This document shows positions 7,080-16,554 of a stretch of 64,000 nt of DNA, in pieces. Numbering within the stretch: the first letter of the stretch is position 1; each line of letters starts with the position of its first letter. The stretch comes from Amycolatopsis camponoti (GTDB lineage Bacteria; Actinomycetota; Actinomycetes; Mycobacteriales; Pseudonocardiaceae). Position numbers and translations under genes: made by a program. The stretch covers positions 310,001 through 374,000 of the forward strand of contig NZ_CABVGP010000004.1 in assembly GCF_902497555.1 (NCBI RefSeq), written 5' to 3'. The notes under the pieces were generated by a model. It had not been told where the DNA came from. It did not search any database and saw only the letters and a list, made by a program, of their open reading frames with translations.

Positions 7080-10000
7080 ATGAGCGTGCGTCGGTGGATC
7101 GAAGGCTGGCCGGTTTACCGGCAGCTGACCGGTTCCGATCCGACAGCGCGCGCGGCGGCGGCCAAATCGGACGGTTCGGAGAAATGGCACGCCCGCACCG
7201 AAGACGCCGACAAAGTGGTCAAATCCGTCTGCCCGTTCTGCGCCGTCGGCTGTGGCCAGAAGGTCTACGTCAAGGACGGCCGCGTCACGCAGATCGAGGG
7301 TGACCCGGACTCGCCCATCTCCCGCGGCCGGCTGTGCCCGAAGGGGTCGGCCAGCAAGCAGCTCGTGACCAGCCCGAGCCGCGTCACCGAGGTCCTCTAC
7401 CGGCGCCCGCACGGCACCGACTGGGAGCGCCTGCCCCTGGACACGGCGATGGACATGATCGCCGACCGGGTCCTCAAGACCCGCGCCGAGACGTGGCAGG
7501 ACGCCGACGAGCGGGGCCGTCCGCTGAACCGCACCCTGGGCTTCGCCAGCCTGGGCGGCGCGACGCTGGACAACGAAGAGAACTACCTGATGAAGAAGCT
7601 GTACACCGCGCTCGGCGCGATCCAGATCGAAAACCAGGCGCGTATTTGACACTCCGCCACGGTTCCCGGTCTGGGGACCTCCTTCGGTCGTGGAGGCGCC
7701 ACGACGTTCCAGCAAGACCTCGCCAACGCCGACTGCATCGTCATCCAGGGCTCGAACATGGCCGAGTGCCACCCGGTCGGGTTCCAGTGGGTGATGGAGG
7801 CGAAGGCCCGCGGCGCGAAGATCATCCACGTCGACCCGCGGTTCACCCGCACCAGCGCGGTTTCGCACGTCCACGCGGCGTTGCGCGCCGGGACGGACAT
7901 CGCGTTCCTCGGCGGCCTGATCAACCACGTCCTGGGCAACGACAAGGACTTCCGGGAGTACGTGCTCGCCTACACGAACGCGGCCGCCATCCTGCGTGAG
8001 GACTTCGCCGACACCGAAGACCTCGACGGCGTCTTCTCGGGCTACGACCCCGAGAAGCGCAAGTACGACATGTCGTCGTGGGAGTACGAGGGCTCGCCGA
8101 CGCTGCCCGCGACCGGGTCCGCCGACCCCGAGCAGGCGGGGGAGCCGGGTTCCGAGCAGCACGGCGGTGAGGCGCACCAGCAGTCGGCCCGCGCCGACAC
8201 CTACGGCAGCGGTGGGGCCGCGATCGGCGGCAAGCCGAAGACCGACGAGACGCTGCAGCACCCGCGGTGCGTGTTCCAGGTGCTCAAGCGCCACTTCGCC
8301 CGCTACACGCCCGAGATGGTCGCCGACGTCTGCGGCCTGCCGGTCGAGCAGTTCCTCGAGATCGCCGAGGCCGTCACCGCGAACTCCGGTCGTGACCGCA
8401 CGACGGCCTGGGTGTACTCGGTCGGCTGGACGCACCACACGGTCGGCGCGCAGTACATCCGCACGGCGTCGATCCTGCAGACGCTGCTCGGCAACATCGG
8501 CCGTCCCGGCGGTGGCATCCTCGCGTTGCGCGGCCACGCCAGCATCCAGGGCTCGACCGACATCCCGACGCTGTTCAACCTGCTGCCCGGCTACATCCCG
8601 ATGCCGCACGCGCACCAGCACCAGAGTCTCGACGAGTTCGTCGCGGCCGACGCGGGCAAGACCGGCTTCTGGGGCAACATGCGCTCCTACACCGTGAGCC
8701 TGCTCAAGTCCTACTGGGGCGATTCGGCGCAGCTGCACAACGACTTCCGCTTCGACTACCTGCCGCGCCTGACCGGCGACCACGGGACGTACGCGACCGT
8801 GCAGAAGCAGATCGAGGGGGAGTGCAAGGGGTACTTCCTGGTCGGGGAGAACCCGGCGGTCGGCTCGGCCAACGGCAAGTTCCAGCGGCTCGGCCTGGCC
8901 AACCTCGACTGGCTCGTCGTCCGCGATCTGCAGATGATCGAGAGTGCGACCTTCTGGAAGGACGGCCCGGAGATCGAGACGGGCGAGCTGAAGCCGGAGG
9001 AGATCGGCACCGAGGTCTTCTTCCTGCCCGCCGCCGCGCACACCGAGAAGGACGGCAGCTTCACCAACACCCAGCGCCTGCTGCAGTGGCACCACAAGGC
9101 CGTCGAGCCACCCGGGGACGCCCGCAGCGACCTGTGGTTCTACTACCACCTCGGCCGGATCATCCGGGAACGCATCGGCGACGACCCGCGCGACGCGCCG
9201 ATCCGCGACCTGACCTGGAGCTACCCGGTCGAGGGTGAGACCGACGACCCGGTCGCGGAGTCCGTGCTCGCGGAGATCAACGGCCACGGCCCGGAGGGCC
9301 CGCTCTCGGCGTACACCGAACTGAAGGACGACGGCTCGACGGCGTGCGGCTGCTGGATCTACTGCGGCGTCCGGGCCGGGGGGAAGAACCAGGCCGCGAA
9401 CCGGCAGCCGGGCCAGGAGCAGGACTGGGTCGCGAAGGGCTGGGCGTGGGCGTGGCCGGCGAACCGGCGGATCCTCTACAACCGCGCGTCGGCCGACCCG
9501 GACGGGAAGCCGTGGAGCGAGCGGAAGAAGCTGCTCAGCTGGGACGCCGAGCAGGGCAAGTGGGTCGGCCCGGACGTCCCGGACTTCGAGCCGACGAAGG
9601 CGCCGGACCACGTGCCGCCCGAGGGCGCCAAGGCCCAGGACGCGCTCGGCGGGCGTGACCCGTTCATCATGCAGACCGACGGCAAGGCCTGGCTCTACGT
9701 CCCGGCCGGCCTGGCCGACGGCCCGCTGCCCGCGCACTACGAGCCGTTCGAGAGCCCGGTGGAAAACGCCCTCTACGGCCAGCAGGAGTCACCGACGCGC
9801 CAGACCTTGGACAGTCCGTCGAACCCGTACAACCCTGCGCGCAGCGCGGTCTACCCGTACGTGTTCACCACCTACCGGCTCACCGAGCACCACACGGCCG
9901 GCGGCATGAGCCGGACGCTGCCCTACCTTTCCGAACTGCAGCCGGAGTTCTTCTGCGAGGTGTCGCCCGCCCTCGCGGCCGAACGCGGCCTCGAGCACGG

Positions 10001-10304
10001 CGGCTGGGCGACGATCATCTCGGCGCGGACGGCGATCGAGGCCCGCGTGCTCGTTACCGACCGCGTGAAGCCGCTCAAGGTCCGCGGCCGGACGATCCAC
10101 CAGATCGGCCTGCCGTACCACTGGGGCCCGAACGGGCTCTCGCGCGGGGACGCGGCCAACGACCTGCTCTCCATCGTGATGGACCCGAACGTGCACATCC
10201 AGGAATCCAAGGCGGCCACCTGCGACATCCGGCCGGGACGGCGCCCGCGCGGCGCCGCGCTGCCGGAGTTCGTGGCCGAGTACCGGAAGCGAGCGGATGG
10301 CTGA
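7080..10304 (+). CDS. fdhA: formate dehydrogenase major subunit, selenoprotein (UGA = Sec190)
   Basis: Molybdenum/tungsten bis-MGD enzyme oxidising formate to CO2. Reading through the in-frame TGA at 7647-7649 gives a 1074-residue protein. Residues 51-86 hold the 4Fe-4S ligands (C51, C54, C58, C86); Sec190 follows ENQARI and precedes HSATVPGLGTSFGRGGAT, the arrangement of E. coli FdnG (NQARV-Sec-HGPTV). The C-terminal half carries the cofactor-binding MopB region (NPAVGSANGKF, LPYHWGPNG) to the end. The ATG at 7080 was preferred over one 42 bases upstream because it begins the conserved RRWIEGWPVYRQL stretch. No Tat signal is visible, so the enzyme is probably cytoplasmic-facing. It overlaps fdhB by 8 bases. 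Confidence 0.95.
7661..7679 (+). promoter_or_regulatory. bacterial SECIS hairpin (upper stem) of fdhA
   Basis: Eleven bases after the UGA, GG-T-TCCC (7661-7667) pairs with GGGA-CC (7674-7679) leaving a GGTCTG apical loop and a bulged T at the third position. The E. coli fdhF SECIS has the same 11-nt spacing, the same bulged U and the same GGUCU loop bases that SelB contacts. The coding sequence is retained through the hairpin (TVPGLGTS), as required for a bacterial SECIS. Confidence 0.88.
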
Positions 10305-11127
10305 CTACGGCACCCAGCCCCGGATGGGGTTCTTCACCGACACGTCGGTGTGCATCGGCTGCAAGGCCTGCGAAGTCGCGTGCAAGGAGTGGAACGGCGT
10401 GCCCGAATCGGGCGGGCTCGACCTCCTGGGCATGTCCTACGACAACACCGGTGCCCTGGGCTCGAACACGTGGCGGCACGTGGCTTTCGTCGAGCAGCCG
10501 AAGAAACCCGCCGTGGACCTCGGGATGCCGGACGTCGGCGCGCCGGCGCAGGACGACCCGGGCGTGCGGTGGCTGATGTCGAGCGACGTCTGCAAGCACT
10601 GCACGCACGCCGCCTGCCTCGACGTCTGCCCGACCGGGTCGCTGTTCCGCACCGAGTTCGGCACCGTCGTCGTGCAGCAGGACATCTGCAACGGCTGCGG
10701 CTACTGCGTCCCGGCGTGCCCGTACGGCGTCATCGAAAAGCGCGAGAGCGACGGCCGCGCGTTCAAGTGCACCCTCTGCTACGACCGGCTCGGCGCGGGC
10801 ATGGAACCGGCGTGCGCCAAGGCGTGCCCGACCGACTCCATCCAGTTCGGCGAGCTGGAGGAACTGCGCGAACGCGCCGACGAACGCGTGCGGACGCTGC
10901 ACGACTCGGGCGTGCCGGAGGCTCGGCTCTACGGCCGGGACCCCGAGGACGGCGTCGGCGGCGACGGCGCGTTCTTCCTGCTGCTGGACGAACCCGAGGT
11001 CTACGGCCTGCCGCCGGACCCGGTCGTCACGACGCGGGACCTGCCGGCGATGTGGAAGCGGGCCGCGGTGACGGCGGCCGGTGTCGCCGTGGCCGTCGCG
11101 GCGTCGTTCCTGGGACGCCGGCGATGA
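10297..11127 (+). CDS. fdhB: formate dehydrogenase iron-sulfur subunit
   Basis: A 276-residue electron-transfer subunit with four 4Fe-4S cysteine clusters: C19-x2-C-x2-C-x3-C in VCIGCKACEVACK, CKHCTHAACLDVCP, CNGCGYCVPACPYG, and CTLCYDRLGAGMEPACAKACP. A single hydrophobic helix near the C-terminus (AAVTAAGVAVAVAASFLG) resembles the anchor of FdnH/FdoH-type subunits and would tie the complex to the membrane. The start overlaps the fdhA stop by 8 bases, and its own stop overlaps the next ATG (ATGA), so all three subunits are translated as a coupled set. Confidence 0.95.
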   Translation: MADYGTQPRMGFFTDTSVCIGCKACEVACKEWNGVPESGGLDLLGMSYDNTGALGSNTWRHVAFVEQPKKPAVDLGMPDVGAPAQDDPGVRWLMSSDVCKHCTHAACLDVCPTGSLFRTEFGTVVVQQDICNGCGYCVPACPYGVIEKRESDGRAFKCTLCYDRLGAGMEPACAKACPTDSIQFGELEELRERADERVRTLHDSGVPEARLYGRDPEDGVGGDGAFFLLLDEPEVYGLPPDPVVTTRDLPAMWKRAAVTAAGVAVAVAASFLGRRR

Positions 11128-12050
11128 GCCCGCGCCGCGAACCGACGATGGTCGAGCCCGCCGAGTTCGAGTCCTACTACGGCCGGCCGATCCTCAAGGA
11201 ACCGGCCTGGAAGCAGCCGGACGTGCCGCTGTACCTGTTCCTCGGCGGTGCGGCGGGCGCGTCGGCGACGATGGCCGTCCTCGCCGAGGTCACCGGCCGC
11301 CCGGCCTTGGCCCGCGTCGGCAAGCTGGTCGCGTCCGGCGGGTCGCTGGCCAGCGTCGTCGCGCTGATCCACGACCTGGGGAAGCCGACGCGGTTCCTGC
11401 ACATGCTGCGGGTGCTGAAGCCGACGTCGCCGCTTTCGGTGGGGTCGTGGATCCTGTCGCCGTTCTCCGGGCTGGCCGCGGTGTCGGCGGCGTCCGAGGT
11501 CACCGGGCGGCTGCCGCGGATCGGCAGGCTGGCGGGCCTCGGTGCCGGGGTGCTCGGCCCGGCGATGTGCACGTACACGGCGGTGCTGCTGGCGGACACC
11601 GCGACTCCGTCGTGGCACGAGGCCCACGGCACGCTCCCGGTGCTGTTCGCGGGCAGCGCGTTGACGAGCGGCGCCGGCGCGGCCCTGGTGGCCGCTCCGC
11701 CGGGCGAGACCGGCCCGGCGATCCGGGCCGGTCTGGTGGGCGCGGTCGCGGAACTGGTGGCGGAGCACCACCTGGAGACCGGGCTGGGCCTGCTGTCGGA
11801 GCCGTACCGGACGGGCCGCGCGGGCAAGCTCCTGAAGGCGGCGAAGGCGCTGACGGCGGCGGGCGCGGGACTTTCCCTGCTGGCGAAGCGGAACCGGGCG
11901 GCGGGCGTGCTGGCCGGAGCGGCCTACCTGGCTTCGGGACTGTGCACGCGGTTCGGCGTCTACGCCGCGGGCGTCGAATCCACAAAGGACCCGAAGTACG
12001 TCGTGATCCCGCAGCGCGAGCGGCTCGAGCGCCGGTCCGCGGAAGGCTGA
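11124..12050 (+). CDS. NrfD/PsrC-type polytopic membrane subunit
   Basis: A 308-residue hydrophobic protein with about eight predicted membrane spans. It has the NrfD-family pattern: FLGGAAGASATMAVLAEV, HDLGKPTRFLHMLRVLKPTSPLSVGSWIL, and a GPAMCTYTAVLLADTATPSWHEAH segment. NrfD-like subunits accept electrons from the Fe-S partner and pass them to quinone. Position as third gene, coupled to fdhB by ATGA, suggests it is the quinone-reducing anchor of this formate dehydrogenase in place of cytochrome b (FdnI). A strong hairpin terminator follows. Confidence 0.9.
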   Translation: MSPRREPTMVEPAEFESYYGRPILKEPAWKQPDVPLYLFLGGAAGASATMAVLAEVTGRPALARVGKLVASGGSLASVVALIHDLGKPTRFLHMLRVLKPTSPLSVGSWILSPFSGLAAVSAASEVTGRLPRIGRLAGLGAGVLGPAMCTYTAVLLADTATPSWHEAHGTLPVLFAGSALTSGAGAALVAAPPGETGPAIRAGLVGAVAELVAEHHLETGLGLLSEPYRTGRAGKLLKAAKALTAAGAGLSLLAKRNRAAGVLAGAAYLASGLCTRFGVYAAGVESTKDPKYVVIPQRERLERRSAEG

Positions 12051-12060
12051 ACGCAGAACT

Positions 12061-12087
12061 GCCGCACCCCGGAAGCCGGGGTGCGGC
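12061..12087. terminator. bidirectional hairpin terminator between fdh operon and csbD
   Basis: A perfect 12-bp stem, GCCGCACCCCGG and CCGGGGTGCGGC, closes a 3-base AAG loop, 10 bases after the NrfD-like stop and 19 bases before the convergent CsbD stop. There is no clear T-run, as is common in actinomycetes. Confidence 0.75.
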
Positions 12088-12105
12088 AGCGGAAAGAACT
12101 ACGGA

Positions 12106-12288
12106 TCAGTCCTTGTCCTTGACGCCCTTGACGGCGTCCTTGATCTTCTCGCCGGCCTGCTTGAGGGAGCCCTTGGCCTGGTCGGCCTTGCCTTCGGCCT
12201 GCCACTGCTCGTTGCCCGTGGCGTCGCCGACCGCTTCCTTGGCCCGGCCCTTGAGCTCTTCGCCCTTGTTCTCGAACTTGTCGTTCAT
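12106..12288 (-). CDS. CsbD-family stress-response protein
   Basis: A 60-residue, highly charged, cysteine-free protein beginning MNDKFENKGEELKGRAKEAVGDATGN and ending in KIKDAVKGVKDKD. The repeated K-G-R-x-K-E-A-x-G pattern is that of CsbD, a sigma-B-controlled general stress protein in Bacillus of unknown molecular role. Start chosen at the ATG giving the canonical CsbD N-terminus; it has AGGTGC upstream rather than a strong ribosome site. Confidence 0.88.
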   Translation of the reverse strand: MNDKFENKGEELKGRAKEAVGDATGNEQWQAEGKADQAKGSLKQAGEKIKDAVKGVKDKD

Positions 12289-12384
12289 GGGATGCACCTT
12301 CCGTCGCGGCGACATTTCCGGATCGGCCAGTCGCCAAAAGGGCCTTGTCCATCGATTACCCACTCGCCCGGCGCCTACACATCC

Positions 12385-14187
12385 TCATGCCCAGACGAGC
12401 GCCGTGAGGACCGTCACGCCCACGAGGAGCCAGGCGACGTAGTCCCCGACGTGACCCGAATGGCCGCGGTGCAGCACTTCCAGGGCCGTCCGGACCGGCC
12501 GCGGCCACGGCGGGAGCCGGTGGGGCCACAGCGCCACCGCGGTGACGCCGAGCGCCAGCAGCACCGTGATCCCGGCGGACAGCAGGCCGGCCGACGTCCA
12601 CTCGGCCGACACCGGCGGCAGGGACCCGGGTGACCCGACGGCGGGCAGGACGTCGTGCAGGTAGCCGTCGCGGTCGGCGTCCTGCCGCCCGGCCGTCACG
12701 GCGGCGTCGCGCAGCCACGGGACCGTGCCCACGGCGAGGGCGGCGGCCGCCAGCACCGCGACGATCGCCCCGGTCATCGTCGCCGGGGTGCGCTCGATGC
12801 GGCCGCCCGTCTCGGGCTCCTCGTCCGTCCCGGCGGTCCGGTCGCCGTCGTCGCGCCGCGGCGGCCGGCCCAGTCCGAAGTAGACACCCAGGCCGGCGCG
12901 CAGCACCGCGGCCGCCGTCACCGCGGTGACGGCCACGGACACCGCCACCAGCCAGCCGTACCCGGTGTGCTCCAGCGCGTGGTCCGCGACGTCGTTGCCG
13001 AACGCGACGCCGAACGGCGGCAGCCCGGCCAGCACCAGCGCCGCGAGCACGAACAGCCCGCCCTCGAGCCGGGAATGCCCGCACCTGCCGAACAGCTCGT
13101 CCTCGTCGACGCTGCCGTAGCGGTCCTTGAGCACCCCGACGAGCAGGAACAGCGCGGCCTTGGCACCGGCGTGCCCGGCCACCGCCAGCACGAACCCCGT
13201 GCTCGCCCCGCCGCCGGCCGCGGACAGTCCACAGAGGAACAACCCGGTGTGCGCGATGGTCGAGTAGGCCAGCAGCCGTTTCAGGTGGCGCTGGGTGAAG
13301 CACAGGACGGCGCCGAGCAGCGCACTGGCGATCCCGAGCACCAGCAGCACCCGGGCGAACGCGCCGTCGTCGAGCACGCCGCCGAAGACCGTGCGCCGGA
13401 CCCGCAGCACGCCGTAGACGCCCAGCTCGACCATGACGCCGGAGAAGAGCACGCACACCGGCGTCGGCGCGACCGCGTGCGCGTCGGCGAGCCAGAAGTG
13501 GAACGGCGCCGCGGCCGCCTTGACCAGCAGGCCGGTGCAGACGAGGACGAACGCGGCCAGCACGAGCGCGTCCGCGGGTTTCCCGTCGAGGGCGACGCCG
13601 AGCTGCGCGAGCCCGAGCTGCCCGCCGCGCGCGTAGAGCAGGCCGATGCCCATCAACGTGAAGTACGCGCCGAGGGAGTTCACCACGCCGAAGTTGAGCG
13701 CGCCCTGGACGGAGTCGGCTTCCTCGACGCGGTACCCGGTCAGCGCGTAGGCGACGCCGCTCATCAGCTCGAAGAAGACGAACAGGGTGAACAGGTCTCC
13801 GGTGAGCAGGAAGCCGAGCATGCCGGTCAGGAACAGCAGCATCATCGCGTGGTAGCGGGCTTCGACCGCCTCGAAGTACCGCCAGCTGTAGACGAGCGCG
13901 CACGTCGTCAGGAAGGACGCCAGCAGGGCCAGGGTGGTGTTGAGGCCGTCGGCGGCCAGCACGATGCCGAGCGAGCGCGCACCGTCCGGTCGGTGCCCGC
14001 CGAGCCAGCTCACGACGCGGCCGTGCTGCACGCCCACGAGCAGCACCGCCGTCAGGACGGTGACGGTCAGGGCCGCGGCGGTCGCGAGGCCGTCGGCCAC
14101 CACGCGCGGCAGCTTCACACCCAGGCCGAGCAGCACGCACGCGGCCAGCAGCGGCAGGGCGACGACGAGGATCGGGAGCGCGGTCAT
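12385..14187 (-). CDS. mnhD: Mrp/Mnh-type antiporter subunit D (NuoN/NuoM-like)
   Basis: A 600-residue proton-pumping-type membrane protein with about 14 predicted helices. It carries the complex-I-like core: [36 protein letters not shown] with the conserved helix-5 glutamate, [22 protein letters not shown], and [33 protein letters not shown]. In Mrp complexes D couples Na+/H+ exchange. It is the last gene of the eight-gene operon, its start 4 bases after the mnhC stop. About 100 residues longer than many MnhD proteins, with a charged loop near residues 430-470. Confidence 0.9.
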   Translation of the reverse strand: MTALPILVVALPLLAACVLLGLGVKLPRVVADGLATAAALTVTVLTAVLLVGVQHGRVVSWLGGHRPDGARSLGIVLAADGLNTTLALLASFLTTCALVYSWRYFEAVEARYHAMMLLFLTGMLGFLLTGDLFTLFVFFELMSGVAYALTGYRVEEADSVQGALNFGVVNSLGAYFTLMGIGLLYARGGQLGLAQLGVALDGKPADALVLAAFVLVCTGLLVKAAAAPFHFWLADAHAVAPTPVCVLFSGVMVELGVYGVLRVRRTVFGGVLDDGAFARVLLVLGIASALLGAVLCFTQRHLKRLLAYSTIAHTGLFLCGLSAAGGGASTGFVLAVAGHAGAKAALFLLVGVLKDRYGSVDEDELFGRCGHSRLEGGLFVLAALVLAGLPPFGVAFGNDVADHALEHTGYGWLVAVSVAVTAVTAAAVLRAGLGVYFGLGRPPRRDDGDRTAGTDEEPETGGRIERTPATMTGAIVAVLAAAALAVGTVPWLRDAAVTAGRQDADRDGYLHDVLPAVGSPGSLPPVSAEWTSAGLLSAGITVLLALGVTAVALWPHRLPPWPRPVRTALEVLHRGHSGHVGDYVAWLLVGVTVLTALVWA

Positions 14188-14191
14188 CGGC

Positions 14192-14545
14192 TCAGCCGCG
14201 CAGCGCGCGCAGTTCGTCGGGATCCACTGTCCCGTGGCGCTTCGAGATCTGGATGGTCAGGCCCAGCAGCAGCGCGGTGATCGTCGCCGAGACGACGATG
14301 TCGGTCAGCGTCATCGCCTGTACCATCGGGTCGACGACGGGCTGGCGCTGGTCCTGGACGACGATCGGCGCGCCGGCCTGATCCTGGTAACCGATGCCGA
14401 GCAGCAGCACGTACGTCCCGGCCTGCGACACCGAGAGCGAGACGACGGTGTGCACGAGGTGCCGGCTGCGCACGATGCCGATCGCGCCGATCAGCAGCAG
14501 CCACCCGGCCACGCCGTAGCAGGCCATGCCCACGACGCCGTTCAT
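14192..14545 (-). CDS. mnhC: Mrp/Mnh-type antiporter subunit C (NuoK-like)
   Basis: A 117-residue protein with three membrane helices in the NuoK/MnhC pattern: [43 protein letters not shown], then [29 protein letters not shown], the conserved segment with D-P-x-x-Q-A-L-x-L-T-x-I-V-I. The start codon overlaps the mnhB stop by four bases (ATGA). It helps form the ion channel module with D. Confidence 0.9.
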   Translation of the reverse strand: MNGVVGMACYGVAGWLLLIGAIGIVRSRHLVHTVVSLSVSQAGTYVLLLGIGYQDQAGAPIVVQDQRQPVVDPMVQAMTLTDIVVSATITALLLGLTIQISKRHGTVDPDELRALRG

Positions 14546-15276
14546 GACTTCTCCTCGCGGATCAGGCCCTGGCCGAGGAACTGGGCCAGCAGCACCACGA
14601 GCCCGGCGGCGACCTCGATCCCGACCAGGATGCTCAGCACCGGCACGGTGCCCGCCGACAGCAGCGAGCCGAACTCGCCCTTCGGCAGCACGTTGGCCAG
14701 GAACGCGCCGCCGGCGACCAGCCCGGTCAGCCCGGCGACGACGTACAGGCCCGTCGCCGCCGCCTCGGCGTACTCGCACCAGTCGATCGGGCGCAGCCGC
14801 GCGAGCGCCGGGTAGCTGCCGGAGATGTAGAGCAGGTGCCAGCCGGTGGCCAGCACGACCCCGCCCTGGAAGCCGCCGCCCGGGGTGAGGTGGCCGTGCA
14901 CGACGACGTCGATGCCGAGCAGGAGCGTCACCGGGAGCATGAGGTACCCGGCGAGCTTGACCACCGGCAGGACGTACCCGCGCTGGGGTTCGATCCGCTG
15001 TCGTTCCTCCGGGGACGGTTGCAGCAGCGACAGCGTGCCCACGACCGCGGCGGCGACGATCGTCTCCTCGCCGAGGGTGTCCAGCGCGCGCAGGTCGAAG
15101 TTGACCGACGACACGAGGTTCGGCGTCGCGCGGGCGATCGCGGCGGGCAGGGCGAGGTCGCGGTAGGCGTGCAGGGTGCCGCCGAACTCGGGCATCCGCA
15201 GGAAGGCCGTCACGAGCAGGACGGCCACGCCGAGCGCGCCGGCCGCGCACAGCCACGTCCGGGCCCGCGGCGTCAT
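14542..15276 (-). CDS. mnhB: Mrp/Mnh-type antiporter subunit B
   Basis: A 244-residue membrane protein. Residues 1-105 include a helix, a soluble loop and the sequence SSVNFDLRALDTLGEETIVAAAVVGTLSLL, which matches the MbhE-like C-terminal end of MnhA. Residues 105-244 form the MnhB domain proper (LMLPVTLLLGIDVVVHGHLTPGGGFQGGVVLATGWHLLYI). Thus a piece normally found at the end of subunit A is fused to B here. The start overlaps the DUF4040 stop. Confidence 0.88.
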   Translation of the reverse strand: MTPRARTWLCAAGALGVAVLLVTAFLRMPEFGGTLHAYRDLALPAAIARATPNLVSSVNFDLRALDTLGEETIVAAAVVGTLSLLQPSPEERQRIEPQRGYVLPVVKLAGYLMLPVTLLLGIDVVVHGHLTPGGGFQGGVVLATGWHLLYISGSYPALARLRPIDWCEYAEAAATGLYVVAGLTGLVAGGAFLANVLPKGEFGSLLSAGTVPVLSILVGIEVAAGLVVLLAQFLGQGLIREEKS

Positions 15277-15509
15277 CGCCCGCCGACCTTCCGGATGGTG
15301 AGCAGCACGAGCAGCGGCACCACGGCCGCGCCGACGGTCAGTTCCGAGAACGCGACGTCGGGTGCTTGGAGCGCGACGAACAGCAGGGCCAGGGAGAGGC
15401 TGAACAGCGAGAGCGTGATCGCCTGCCGCCGCGGGTCCGGCGTGGCCACCACGGCGAACCCCGCGACGGCGACGAACGCGAGGGCGACGAGCAGCACGAC
15501 CGTCGTCAC
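15273..15509 (-). CDS. DUF4040/MbhD-like antiporter subunit (MnhA C-terminal fragment as separate gene)
   Basis: A 78-residue, three-helix protein, VTTVVLLVALAFVAVAGFAV through ALQAPDVAFSELTVGAAVVPLLVLLTIRK. The QAPDVAxSELxVGA motif is the DUF4040 signature found inside the long MnhA subunit and as MbhD in archaeal membrane-bound hydrogenase. GTG at 15509 overlaps the mnhG stop (GTGA), fixing the start. Here it is an independent small gene, as in Mbh-type modules. Confidence 0.85.
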   Translation of the reverse strand: MTTVVLLVALAFVAVAGFAVVATPDPRRQAITLSLFSLSLALLFVALQAPDVAFSELTVGAAVVPLLVLLTIRKVGGR

Positions 15510-15805
15510 GACGGCAGGTCCTCGTCGATCGCGCCCTGCCGCTGCGCTTCGACGCGCCCGGCGGCGGACTGCAGCACCGGACCGGTCACGGCGAGCAGCA
15601 CGACGGTGAGCAGGATGGCGCCCGAGCCGAGGGTCCAACCGTTGGCCAGCGCCAGCCCGAGCCCGACCAGCGGCCCGCCCAGCGTGGTCACCGGGGCGAG
15701 CAGGTGCAGCCGGGTGAGCAGGGTCCGGGCCCGCAGCATCGCCAGCGCCGAGAGCACGACGACGGCGACCCCGGCGAACACGAGGACCTGCGCGGCGACC
15801 GTCAT
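15506..15805 (-). CDS. mnhG: Mrp/Mnh-type antiporter subunit G
   Basis: A 99-residue protein with three helices and the MnhG/PhaG pattern: AALAMLRARTLLTRLHLLAPVTTLGGPLVGLGLAL, followed by a polar tail rich in Q, E and D. The start overlaps mnhF's stop by four bases. Subunit G is one of the small ancillary parts needed for assembly of the antiporter. Confidence 0.85.
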   Translation of the reverse strand: MTVAAQVLVFAGVAVVVLSALAMLRARTLLTRLHLLAPVTTLGGPLVGLGLALANGWTLGSGAILLTVVLLAVTGPVLQSAAGRVEAQRQGAIDEDLPS

Positions 15806-16056
15806 TCCGTCGTCCCCAGCAGCCGGATGAACAGCAGCGTGCCGGCGAAGGCCAGCACGGTCAGCGTGAGCGGCAGGATCACCGCGCTCGACGGGCCGTA
15901 GGCCTGCACGAGCAGCAGCAGCGTCAGGACGGTGACCGGGCCGGCGAGCTGGAGCCCGGCGAGGCGCCCGATGGCGTCCCCGCGCGCGGCGAGCCACAGA
16001 GCCGGGCCGAGGCCGCCCACCATGAGCAGCACGGCGGCCACCAGCCAGCCGGTCAC
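15802..16056 (-). CDS. mnhF: Mrp/Mnh-type antiporter subunit F
   Basis: An 84-residue, three-helix protein of MrpF type (WLVAAVLLMVGGLGPALWLAARGDAIGRLAGLQLAGPVTVLTLLLLVQAYG). The family's conserved D-R-x-x-A-L-D segment is replaced by RGDAIGRLAGLQ, so it is a divergent copy. Its ATG overlaps the mnhE stop (ATGA). Confidence 0.82.
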   Translation of the reverse strand: MTGWLVAAVLLMVGGLGPALWLAARGDAIGRLAGLQLAGPVTVLTLLLLVQAYGPSSAVILPLTLTVLAFAGTLLFIRLLGTTE

Positions 16057-16514
16057 CGGCGCACCTCGTCGAGCACGCGCGAGCCGCCGTCGAGCAGCCG
16101 GTGGACGACCAGTTCGCGGCCGGCTGAGGGGTTTTCGGGAGTGGCGACGACCATCGTCCCCGGCGTGCTGCCGACGACGAGGGCCGCGCAGGCCGCCCGG
16201 GCCTCGTGGACCGCGTCGGGTTCACGCGGTAAGCCCACGGTGTCGAACCGGCCCGCCCGTGGGTGCCGGACCACCTCGACCAGGACTTGGAAGGACTCGC
16301 GCACCGCCGCGCCGGGGACCGCGAGCAGCCAGCGGAACCAGCGCGCCCGGGGCCGCCACCCACCGCCGACGGCCCGGCGCGCCGCGCGGGCGGCGAACGC
16401 GCACGGCACCGCCGCGACCGCCGCGGCCACGATCTCCGGCAGCGACGGCGTCGGCAGCGTCAGGACCCACAGGGCGGTCAGACCGAGCCACCAGGGCAGC
16501 ACCTCGCTCTTCAC
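16053..16514 (-). CDS. mnhE: Mrp/Mnh-type antiporter subunit E
   Basis: A 153-residue protein with two N-terminal hydrophobic helices (VLPWWLGLTALWVLTL; LPEIVAAAVAAVPCAFAARAA) and a cytoplasmic C-terminal domain containing ALVVGSTPGTMVVATPENPSAGRELVVHRL, the MnhE motif with S-x-T-P-G-T. GTG at 16514 gives the normal N-terminus (VKSEVLPWW); a TTG at 16547 is an alternative. It is the first Mrp-like subunit after the CPA1 antiporter, 40 bases downstream of that gene's stop. Confidence 0.85.
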   Translation of the reverse strand: MKSEVLPWWLGLTALWVLTLPTPSLPEIVAAAVAAVPCAFAARAARRAVGGGWRPRARWFRWLLAVPGAAVRESFQVLVEVVRHPRAGRFDTVGLPREPDAVHEARAACAALVVGSTPGTMVVATPENPSAGRELVVHRLLDGGSRVLDEVRR

Positions 16515-16554
16515 GCCGGCCGGGTACCCCGCGGCCGGGCCCGCCAACCGGGGC

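Noticed and set aside
7647..7649. In-frame stop splitting the formate dehydrogenase gene, as in a pseudogene
   Set aside because: The TGA sits exactly at the FdnG Sec position, is followed by a SECIS hairpin and the complete Sec machinery lies directly upstream.
6342..9737. 1131-codon open frame on the minus strand
   Set aside because: It is antisense to selB and fdhA, low-complexity (V, R, A, G, D rich) and arises from the GC-rich codon pattern of the real genes.
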